Part shown: piece by piece, positions 1 through 5,844 of the stretch
How positions within the stretch are numbered: position 1 is the first letter of the stretch
Layout: the number at the start of each line of letters is the position of its first letter
Origin: Pseudomonadota bacterium
GTDB lineage: Bacteria > Pseudomonadota > Alphaproteobacteria > Acetobacterales > Acetobacteraceae
Length of the DNA: 6,903 bases
NCBI GenBank assembly: GCA_021807465.1
Contig: JAKBCX010000082.1
Span: 1-6,903 of the forward strand
Direction: 5' to 3'
Program-made: the position numbers and the translations under genes
Notes under the pieces: generated by a model
What the model was told of the DNA's origin: nothing
The model's database searches: none
The model's input: only the letters and a program-made list of their open reading frames with translations

Positions 1-38
1 ACCCAGCCGGCGCGGCGTATATCGGTATATCCACTCAT
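1..38 (-). CDS. ubiA: N-terminal start of probable 4-hydroxybenzoate polyprenyltransferase (partial)
   Basis: Only the first 12 codons are present, read leftward from an ATG at 38-36; the gene runs off the left edge. The peptide MSGYTDIRRAGW, followed by a partial codon beginning GT (probably Val), resembles the short 'TDIRR-x-x-WV' leader I recall in alphaproteobacterial UbiA proteins, ahead of the first membrane helix. UbiA is an integral membrane prenyltransferase of ubiquinone synthesis that prenylates 4-hydroxybenzoate. The divergent position next to rsmE-gshA also fits gene order I recall for alphaproteobacteria. The start lies only 18 nt from the rsmE start, and no strong Shine-Dalgarno is visible. 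The call rests on 12 residues plus context and is tentative. Confidence 0.5.
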   Translation of the reverse strand, partial: MSGYTDIRRAGW

Positions 39-56
39 GGTGCTATTCAGCCGGGC

Positions 57-764
57 ATGAGCACCGCGTCAATTCGCCTATACGTTCCCGCCCCCATCGC
101 CCAAGGCGCTGAAATTGCGCTGGGCGAGGCGCAATCGCATTATCTCGCCAATGTTCTGCGCGCCGCTTCGGGCGACACGCTGCGCGTTTTCGACGGCACC
201 AGCGGCGAGTGGCGTGCCGCTGTCACCGCAATTTCACGCAAAAAGGTGGTGCTTACAGCGCAGGCGCAAACCCGCCCCCAGGCGCCTGAGCCAGACGCAT
301 GGCTGTGTTTCGCCCTGCTCAAGCGCGCGAAAACCGACATGGTGGTGGAAAAAGCCACCGAGCTTGGCGTATCGGTCATCCAGCCCATAATTACCGCCCG
401 CACCAACGCGGACCATGTGAACCTGGACCGGCTGCGCGCCATAGCAACCGAAGCCGCCGAACAATGCGAGCGGCTGGAAGTGCCGGAAATCCGCCCGCCA
501 GTGCCACTGGCCAAGCTAATGGCAGGCTGGCCAGCGGAGCGCGCCTTGTTTATTGCCGATGAACGCCGCACCGGCGCCCTGCTTGGCCCCGCACCCGGCC
601 CCGTGGCGCTCATGACCGGGCCGGAGGGCGGCTTTACCGAAACAGAGCTTGAAGCTATCGCTCGCACACCCCAGGTGACGCGCACGTCTCTGGGCGCCCG
701 CATCCTGCGGGCCGAGACCGCCGCCATAGCCGGGCTGGCGCTGCTGCTGGCGGCGCGGCCCTAA
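57..764 (+). CDS. rsmE: 16S rRNA (uracil(1498)-N3)-methyltransferase RsmE
   Basis: This 235-residue protein has the usual RsmE length. RsmE transfers a methyl group from S-adenosylmethionine to N3 of U1498 in helix 44 of 16S rRNA, in the assembled 30S subunit. The N-terminal PUA-like RNA-binding domain spans roughly residues 5-70, with the typical 'HYL-x-NVLR' stretch at 28-35 and a 'VFDG' turn at 44-47. The SPOUT methyltransferase domain follows from about 80: 'EKATELGV' at 98-105, 'EQCERL' at 135-140, and the knot motifs GPEGGF (188-193) and LGARILRAETA (212-222), which bind the cofactor. The ATG at 57 puts the conserved R-L-Y-V strand at residues 7-10, as expected, although its Shine-Dalgarno is weak. 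gshA follows after 16 nt on the same strand and is probably co-transcribed. Confidence 0.95.
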   Translation: MSTASIRLYVPAPIAQGAEIALGEAQSHYLANVLRAASGDTLRVFDGTSGEWRAAVTAISRKKVVLTAQAQTRPQAPEPDAWLCFALLKRAKTDMVVEKATELGVSVIQPIITARTNADHVNLDRLRAIATEAAEQCERLEVPEIRPPVPLAKLMAGWPAERALFIADERRTGALLGPAPGPVALMTGPEGGFTETELEAIARTPQVTRTSLGARILRAETAAIAGLALLLAARP

Positions 765-780
765 AAACAGGGAGTGAAGT

Positions 781-2148
781 TTGTCGAACCCGGGAGACGC
801 TGATACGCGGGTGGTTACGCAGTTGCGCGACCTTGCCGCCTATCTGGAGGCGGGCTGCAAACCCCCTGAGCAATTCACCATCGGCACAGAGCATGAGGCT
901 TTCGGCTTCCGCCTGAACAGCTTGGCCTCGCCCAGCTATGGCGAGCAAGGCGGCATTGCCGATTTGCTGAACGCCATAGCAGCGCGGGAAAACTTCGAGC
1001 CAATCCTGGACCATGGCAATGTCATCGGGCTGAAGCAGGGCGGCTTATCGCTCTCGCTGGAGCCAGGCGGGCAGTTTGAACTTTCCGGTGGCACGCTGGC
1101 GGATTTGCATGCAACCAAGGCGGAGCTGGACGCGCACATGGCCCGGCTGCACGCCGTTACCCCTGCGCTCGGCCTGGGCTTCGCGCCGCTGGGCTTCCAC
1201 CCGCTTAACCGGCGCGAGGACATGCCGGTAATGCCCAAAGGCCGCTACAAAATCATGCGCGCCTATATGCCCAAAGTGGGCACGCGCGGGCTGGACATGA
1301 TGTTCCGCACCTGCACCGTGCAGGCCAATCTCGACTTTTGCTCGGAAGCCGACATGGTGGCGAAAATGCGCGTGGGCGCGGCATTGCAGCCGCTGGCCAC
1401 GGCGCTGTTCGCCAATTCGCCCTTCTACGAGGGTAAGCCGAACGGGCTGCTCTCCAACCGCGCGGAAGCATGGCGCGATACGGATAATGCCCGCGCCAGT
1501 ATTCCCGCCGTTATTTTCCAGGATGGTTTCGGGTTCGAAGCCTATGCCAACTGGCTGCTCGATGTGCCGATGTATTTCGTGTACCGCGACGGTGTGTACC
1601 ATGACGCCGCCGGTGCCTCGTTCCGCGACTTCATCGCCGGCAAGCTGGCGGCCCTGCCGGGCGAGCACGCCACCATCGGCGATTTTGCCGACCACGCGAC
1701 AACCGCCTTCCCCGATGTGCGGCTGAAAAAATATATCGAGACACGCGGCGCGGATTCCGGGAGGCCGGATATGATGCTGGCGCAATCTGCACTGTGGACC
1801 GGGCTGTTTTACGACCGTGCCGCCCTTGCTGCGGCAGGTTCGCTCATCAAGCCGCTCGCTCATGCAGGGATTATGGCGCTGCGCGATGCCGTGCCGCGCA
1901 CAGGCATCAACACGCCCTTCGGCAAGGGCACGCTGCGCGATTTGGCGCGCGATGTGCTGGCTATCGCGGCGCAGGGCCTGCGCAACCGCGCGCGGAAGAA
2001 CGCGGCGGGGGCGGATGAGAGCATCTACCTTGCGCCGTTGCAGGAAATTGCAGCGGGCGCGCCAACCCAGGCGGAACATTGGCTGGAGCGGTACAACGGA
2101 GCGTGGAACGGGGATGCATCCCGCATTTTTGAAGAGGCTAAGTTTTAG
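781..2148 (+). CDS. gshA: Glutamate-cysteine ligase, plant/alphaproteobacterial type (GCS2 family)
   Basis: This is a 455-residue cytosolic enzyme that joins glutamate and cysteine through the gamma-carboxyl using ATP, the first committed step of glutathione synthesis. It belongs to the GCS2 class shared by plants and alphaproteobacteria, not the E. coli GshA class. Supporting motifs are IGTEHE (34-39, metal/ATP-binding acidic residues), 'SLEPGGQFELSG' (92-103), 'GRYKIMRAYM' (154-163) and 'RTCTVQANLDF' (176-186). The length is normal for the group. Translation starts at TTG (781); AGGGAG at 769-774 lies 6 nt upstream and no ATG is better placed. The stop is TAG at 2146-2148. The gene sits 16 nt after rsmE and is convergent with the dehydrogenase gene beyond it. 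Glutathione supply gives a loose thematic link to the redox genes downstream, but adjacency to rsmE alone explains its position. Confidence 0.95.
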   Translation: MSNPGDADTRVVTQLRDLAAYLEAGCKPPEQFTIGTEHEAFGFRLNSLASPSYGEQGGIADLLNAIAARENFEPILDHGNVIGLKQGGLSLSLEPGGQFELSGGTLADLHATKAELDAHMARLHAVTPALGLGFAPLGFHPLNRREDMPVMPKGRYKIMRAYMPKVGTRGLDMMFRTCTVQANLDFCSEADMVAKMRVGAALQPLATALFANSPFYEGKPNGLLSNRAEAWRDTDNARASIPAVIFQDGFGFEAYANWLLDVPMYFVYRDGVYHDAAGASFRDFIAGKLAALPGEHATIGDFADHATTAFPDVRLKKYIETRGADSGRPDMMLAQSALWTGLFYDRAALAAAGSLIKPLAHAGIMALRDAVPRTGINTPFGKGTLRDLARDVLAIAAQGLRNRARKNAAGADESIYLAPLQEIAAGAPTQAEHWLERYNGAWNGDASRIFEEAKF

Positions 2149-2151
2149 GCA

Positions 2152-2177
2152 GGGCCATCCGTAAGTTGAGATGGCCC
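2152..2177. terminator. Convergent-gene hairpin, possible bidirectional terminator
   Basis: A perfect 8-bp inverted repeat pairs 2152-2159 (GGGCCATC) with 2170-2177 (GATGGCCC) across a 10-nt loop. It starts 3 nt after the gshA stop and lies 10 nt from the stop of the convergent dehydrogenase gene. There is no T tract on either side, so it is not a classic intrinsic terminator. It may still end transcription or protect 3' ends from both directions. Confidence 0.5.
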
Positions 2178-2187
2178 CGCCATCGCC

Positions 2188-2940
2188 TCAGGCCGAGGTA
2201 TCGATGGTCGGCCGCACTGAAATGAGGTCGATATTCACGCGCTGCGGCTGCGAAACAACAAAGACGATGGCATCCGCAATCTCGCTGGCGGCCACCGCGC
2301 CGTCCTTGGTAACGTGCGACTTGATGGCGGCGCGGAAATTGGGGTCGGTGAGGCTATCCGCCACCTCGGTTGTGGTGGCGCCAGGCATCAGCACACATAC
2401 GCGGATGCCAGCTCCCCCCACTTCCTGGCGCAAGGAATCGGACATGGCGTTAAGCGCATGCTTGCTGGCGGCATAGGCGCCGACCATCGGCCCGGTTTTG
2501 CGCCCGGCTTGGGAAGATATATTAACGATATCGCCATGCCCCTGCGCCTTCATCGGCCCAATGGCGGCCTTGCTGGTATAAACCGTGCCCATCAAATTCA
2601 CATCCATCACACGGCGGAACTCGGCCAGGTCCGTCGTCTCCATCGCGCCCATGTGCATAATGCCGGCGGAGTTGACGAGAATATCAATCTTCCCAAAATG
2701 CGCGATGGTTTTCTCCACCGCCTCGGTTGCCACTTTTTCGTCCACCACATCACCCGGCAGCGCCAGGGCTTTCTGGCCCAGGGCTTCAATCTTCCTGGCA
2801 AGCTGCGCCAGCCTGTCCGCGCGGCGCGCGGAAATGGCCACATTCGCCCCGGCCTGCGCCAGCGCGATAGCCGCCGCCTCGCCAATGCCGGACGAAGCAC
2901 CCGTTACAAGGGCCACACGCCCGGCCAAACTCTTTGTCAT
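2188..2940 (-). CDS. SDR family NAD(P)-dependent oxidoreductase
   Basis: This 250-residue protein is a classical short-chain dehydrogenase/reductase, a cytosolic Rossmann-fold enzyme that interconverts an alcohol and a carbonyl. The cofactor motif TGASSGIG is at 13-20, and 'SARR' ending at residue 40 favours NADP(H) over NAD(H). An NSAG stretch (90-93) replaces the usual NNAG. The catalytic set is visible as N115, S143, Y156 and K160 (YAASK). Length is typical and no signal peptide is seen. The ATG at 2940 is preceded by AAGGGAG with an 8-nt spacer. It resembles broad-specificity YdfG-like reductases, but the substrate cannot be assigned. It is convergent with gshA and divergent from the tRNA-Sec gene, so it is probably its own transcription unit and not part of the selenoprotein block. 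Confidence 0.9.
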   Translation of the reverse strand: MTKSLAGRVALVTGASSGIGEAAAIALAQAGANVAISARRADRLAQLARKIEALGQKALALPGDVVDEKVATEAVEKTIAHFGKIDILVNSAGIMHMGAMETTDLAEFRRVMDVNLMGTVYTSKAAIGPMKAQGHGDIVNISSQAGRKTGPMVGAYAASKHALNAMSDSLRQEVGGAGIRVCVLMPGATTTEVADSLTDPNFRAAIKSHVTKDGAVAASEIADAIVFVVSQPQRVNIDLISVRPTIDTSA

Positions 2941-3020
2941 ATCCTAAACTCCCTTAAAGTCCACAAAGCCACTCGCAACCTGCCTCAGCATCGGCTATAG
3001 GCAAGGCCGCGTGTAATTGC

Positions 3021-3113
3021 GGAAGCGATTGAAGTCTGGTGGCTTCCTTGGTCTTCAAAACCAATGGCCCGCGAATAGCGGGCGGTGGGTTCGATTCCCA
3101 TCCGCTTCCGCCA
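3021..3113 (+). tRNA. selC: tRNA-Sec (selenocysteine, anticodon TCA), CCA encoded
   Basis: All tRNA-Sec features can be folded by eye. The acceptor pairs 3021-3028 with 3102-3109: seven Watson-Crick pairs plus an A3028/C3102 mismatch at the eighth. The D stem is a long 6 bp (3031-3036 with 3041-3046) closing a 4-nt TGGT loop. The anticodon stem TTGGT/ACCAA encloses CTTCAAA, with TCA at 3055-3057. The extra arm is a 6-bp stem with a 5-nt loop (3067-3083). The T arm is 3085-3101 with loop TTCGATT. G3110 is the discriminator and CCA is encoded at 3111-3113. The long D stem, tiny D loop, big extra arm and 13-layer acceptor/T stack distinguish it from a suppressor tRNA. It is charged with Ser, converted by SelA and delivered to UGA by SelB. 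It converges on the selenoprotein gene with a 5-nt gap. No clear promoter or terminator is visible. Confidence 0.97.
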
Positions 3114-3118
3114 CCGCC

Positions 3119-4840
3119 TCATCTCTTCAACCGCTCCGCCCAATCTTCGGGCATCACAATCTTCTTGGCCGTGGGGAAGCCCAGATAACCGTTCTGCGCG
3201 AATGTATAAGCGTTGGTCCGCAGCGGATCGCCCGAGACCAGCACCATGAAATCATCCCAATGCGTCACAATCGGCACCAGCCGGTCAGGGTCATCGGATT
3301 CGGCGAAATCCGGCGGCAGCTTGCCGAGATTCACCTGGTGCCTGAGCGAGACAATCGGGAAATCCGCCCATTTTTCCGTATAAGTCTCCACGCGCCGCGC
3401 CGTCATGCGGGCGTGCTTATACAAATATTTCTTCACATCATCCTTGCTCCACCCCGCCTTGGCCAGCGTCTGCGCCAGAATGGGCGTTAGCACCAGCGTG
3501 GGCCGTAGCGTGCCATAGGTAAGCCCGCCAACCGTGAACACAACCTCCCAGCGGGTGATCGAGGCCACGGAATCGGCCAGATAGGGCATGATCTCATCCG
3601 GCGTGCTGCCAGTGACCGAGACAATAACCGCGCCGCTCGTCATGCGTGAGATGGTGACGGTATTATCCCCAGTCTTGAAGCCCATATCCTCGCTATTGGC
3701 TGGCCAGCCAATCTTCGCCAGCGCATCTTCATTCTCGGCCAGCACCACGCGGAACGTGTTACCAAACGACCCCTTATCCGTTTTATGCGGCAGGAAGCCC
3801 GCGATGTTACGCAGCGCCAGGCGCCAGAAGCGCCCGATGGAGGTGTTGGGCTTGAAGCCGTCACGCAAGGCGCCTTGCTCGTAATTGAACTTCAGCTCCT
3901 TGATGATCGGGCCATTGAGGATGATGAGCGTCTCCGCCCCTGGCGTGTTGCCGCTATGCTCTACACCATATACCGGGTCTGCCATGGCCTCGGCCAGCGC
4001 CACGAGAATGGGCATGTATTCCGGCCGGCATCCGGCCATCACCCCATTTACCGCCACCGCCCAGATGGTCACCGCGCGGCTTGCCGGCAGCACCACACCC
4101 AGAATCTCATCGGGATCGCGATCCGTATAGGAGAGGAACTCGCTGATCTTCTCCATCGTTGGCGGAACAATCGGCAGGCCATCGCTCCATTCACGCTCGA
4201 AGAAGTAATCATTCACGTCCTCAAACGTGCCACGGAACACGATGTCACGCGCGCGCGGCTCCGTCACTTCCTCATGCACATCAGGCTGGGTGAGGAGATT
4301 ATCAATCACCTGCTGCGCCGTAACGGCAACAACATTGGCACGCAGCTCCTCCAGGCTCTGCACACCGGGGTGGCCCGGTATCATCGCCAGGGGCAGATTC
4401 GGCATGCCAAGCCCCACGGATGTTGCGGCAGCCTGCCCCAAAAATCCCTCGCAGGTTAAAGACGACGTCGGAAATCCAGCTTTTTCGCAAGCTTCACTGG
4501 CCCGCAGCACGGCGGGCGTACAAGAGCCTCAACAGGCCATCGATGATATGGCTGCATCCACGCCTAGCTCTTTGAATCGCTGCGGCAGAGAGGCCAGAAG
4601 CTCCTTCTCGTTCACCGCATGGGTCGAGCCGAATTCGCGCCAGCTCACGAATTTCACATCGGGGTATTTCTTCTTCAGCTCTTCTTCAAGCGTGGCGAAC
4701 ACCTCATCGCCCATGAAGAGAAAATCCCAGAGCTGGGCAATGGTCTTGCCATTCAGCGTATCCAGCCGCTTGGCTAAAGGCTGGATTTTCTGCCGCCGCT
4801 CGCCGCAGGGCCAAACCACTTCATAAAGATTCTCAGCCAT
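3119..4840 (-). CDS. UGSC family selenoprotein, with in-frame UGA (Sec104) and a C-terminal domain of unknown function
   Basis: One reading frame of 573 residues runs from ATG at 4840 (GGGGG at 4851-4847, 6-nt spacer) to TGA at 3121-3119, interrupted only by TGA at 4531-4529. The codons there read M-A-C-U-G-S-C: C103, Sec104, G105, S106, C107. This is the signature of the UGSC (seleno)protein family, whose function is unknown. Homology continues past the TGA ('TPAVLRASEACEKAGFPT'), so the TGA is recoded and not a frame-breaking mutation. Residues about 1-190 form the UGSC domain. From about 200 a second domain begins with 'EWSDGLPIVPPT' (216-227) and 'VMAGCRPEY' (267-275, C271). I recall it as a conserved domain without assigned function. 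U-x-x-C and C-U pairs suggest a redox or nucleophilic selenol. No signal peptide or membrane helix is evident. The gene follows the thioredoxin-reductase-like gene by 17 nt. Ordinary gene callers would split it in two. Confidence 0.92.
4500..4531 (-). promoter_or_regulatory. Candidate bacterial SECIS element with its UGA codon
   Basis: Reading the mRNA strand, TGA (4531-4529) is followed by 11 nt and then a perfect 6-bp stem, GCCCGC (4517-4512) with GCGGGC (4505-4500), closing the 6-nt loop CGUGCU (4511-4506). The second loop base is G. An 11-nt gap between UGA and the upper stem and a small loop with an early G match the E. coli fdhF SECIS geometry and the general bacterial SECIS pattern. 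SelB would bind the loop and bring Sec-tRNA-Sec to the UGA. Unlike fdhF, no bulged U is present in the stem. The structure lies entirely within coding sequence. Confidence 0.8.
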
Positions 4841-4857
4841 CACCAACCCCCACTTCG

Positions 4858-5784
4858 TTACAAAACACTTTCAAATTCACGTAGCGCCGCTTCCGCGGCA
4901 CCTATACCTTCCGCCATGGCTTGCACAATATTGCCGCCATAGCCCTTGCGCACCGCCCCCGCCGCAAAAACGCGGGGCGAGGCCGTGCGGTAATCGTCCC
5001 CGGCCTCTACATGGCCGCTGCGGGCCAGCAATGCGGCCGGCAAAAAACCCGTATTCGGCGCCACACCAATAAAGGGAAACAGGCCCGCACATTCAACCAC
5101 GCTCTGCACGCCGGTCTTTACATCACGCACGCGCACGCCGGTTACGCCTTGCTCGCCCAGCACCTCGGTAATCTGGTTATCCCAAATAAAACTGACGTTA
5201 TCGCGCGAGGCGATCTTGTCCACATATTCACGTTTGGCCTTCAGGGGGCTGCGGCATACCATAATCACGCGGCGGCAAATCTTCGCCAGCACCAGCGCCT
5301 CTTCCACCGCCGCATCACCACTGCCCGTTACCACCACATCCTGACCACGGAAGAACCCGCCATCGCAGGTGGCGCAGCGCGATACGCCACGGCCAAGAAA
5401 CTCTTCCTCTCCCGGCACGCCCAGCTTGCGCAAAGATGCGCCAGAGGCGACGATAATCACTTCGGGCTTATAATCCCTGCCCTCGGCATCACAAATGCGC
5501 GGCTGCGGGGCGGTTTCAATCTTTTCAACGCCAGCCTCCACAATCTGCACCGCAGCCTTGCGCGCCTCTTCCAGCAGATGCACCGCCAAATCCTGGCCCG
5601 AGAATTTTCCCGGCACCCCAAGCCCGTGCACCTCGTCCACCGTGGCCACAAGCCCGCCGAACATATAGCTCGCCTCGAACAACGTAACGAGCCGCCCGAG
5701 CCGCGCCATGTGGCAGGCCGCGGAAAGCCCCGCCAACCCGCCGCCAATCACGGCGACTTCACACTGATTCCGCAACGGCCGCAT
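4858..5784 (-). CDS. Thioredoxin-reductase-like FAD/NAD(P)-disulfide oxidoreductase (CATC active site)
   Basis: This 308-residue flavoprotein has low-molecular-weight thioredoxin reductase architecture: an FAD domain with GGGLAG (14-19), an inserted pyridine-nucleotide domain with GSGDAAVEEA (154-163), and the redox-active CATCD between them (C137, C140). The family passes electrons from NAD(P)H through FAD to a dithiol and on to a partner protein. Two sites differ from E. coli TrxB. 'FAAGAV' (273-278) has Ala where the FAD-binding Asp of 'FAAGDV' is expected. 'VCRSPLKAK' (176-184) replaces the HRR-x-x-x-R motif that grips the NADPH 2'-phosphate. It may therefore be a specialised reductase with a different donor. 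I chose ATG 5784 because GGGAG (5794-5790) sits 5 nt ahead; an in-frame ATG at 5796 lacks any Shine-Dalgarno. The UGSC selenoprotein gene starts 17 nt downstream and is its obvious candidate partner. Confidence 0.9.
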   Translation of the reverse strand: MRPLRNQCEVAVIGGGLAGLSAACHMARLGRLVTLFEASYMFGGLVATVDEVHGLGVPGKFSGQDLAVHLLEEARKAAVQIVEAGVEKIETAPQPRICDAEGRDYKPEVIIVASGASLRKLGVPGEEEFLGRGVSRCATCDGGFFRGQDVVVTGSGDAAVEEALVLAKICRRVIMVCRSPLKAKREYVDKIASRDNVSFIWDNQITEVLGEQGVTGVRVRDVKTGVQSVVECAGLFPFIGVAPNTGFLPAALLARSGHVEAGDDYRTASPRVFAAGAVRKGYGGNIVQAMAEGIGAAEAALREFESVL

Positions 5785-5789
5785 TCCCG

Positions 5790-5794
5790 CTCCC
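5790..5794 (-). promoter_or_regulatory. Ribosome binding site deciding the start of the reductase gene
   Basis: GGGAG on the mRNA strand lies 5 nt before the ATG at 5784. Its first G is the third base of the alternative ATG at 5796, so initiation at 5796 cannot use it. The sequence before 5796 is an A/T run with no purine-rich Shine-Dalgarno. Confidence 0.55.
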
Positions 5795-5805
5795 ATTATT
5801 ATTAT

Positions 5806-5828
5806 AAAAAGCGGCAGCCAGATGCCGC
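5806..5828 (-). terminator. Intrinsic terminator (or attenuator) between the dioxygenase and reductase genes
   Basis: On the minus strand, GCGGCA (5828-5823), loop TCTGGC and TGCCGC (5816-5811) form a 6-bp GC-rich stem, immediately followed by TTTTT (5810-5806). This is a compact Rho-independent terminator 16 nt after the dioxygenase stop. The reductase gene starts about 25 nt beyond it, so either the unit is split here or read-through gives lower expression of the two downstream genes. The T run continues into a TATAAT hexamer (5806-5801). Confidence 0.65.
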
Positions 5829-5844
5829 CGCCTTACAGGCTGGT

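Noticed and set aside
17..32. Tandem 8-nt repeat (GTATATCG then GTATATCC) as an operator
   Set aside because: It is only two short copies and is explained as codons of the probable ubiA start (G-Y-T-D-I). There is no independent support for a binding site.
1045..2079. 344-codon open frame antisense to gshA
   Set aside because: It is a shadow of the clearly coding gshA, rich in Arg and His, with no recognisable motif.
2972..3000. Promoter for tRNA-Sec using CTATAG at 2995-3000
   Set aside because: There is no acceptable -35 at 16-18 nt upstream (CTCGCA at 2972-2977), so I did not list it as a feature.
3021..3113. tRNA as an opal suppressor, or the long-arm tRNA as Ser or Leu type
   Set aside because: The TCA anticodon with a 6-bp D stem, 4-nt D loop and a 13-layer acceptor/T stack is specific to tRNA-Sec.
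2954..3118. C-terminal extension of the selenoprotein by reading its terminal TGA as Sec (54 open codons to a TAA)
   Set aside because: The extension is the antisense of the tRNA-Sec gene and its flank, and no SECIS-like hairpin at suitable spacing was found after this TGA.
4508..4528. Independent gene starting at the GTG at 4510 and ending at 3119
   Set aside because: It would remove the conserved G-S-C and the whole UGSC N-terminal domain. It has no Shine-Dalgarno of its own, and the frame is continuous with the upstream part through a Sec codon.
4529..4531. Nonsense mutation making the UGSC gene a pseudogene
   Set aside because: The TGA falls exactly at the family's Sec position, a SECIS-like hairpin follows at the right distance, a tRNA-Sec lies next door, and nothing else in the frame is damaged.
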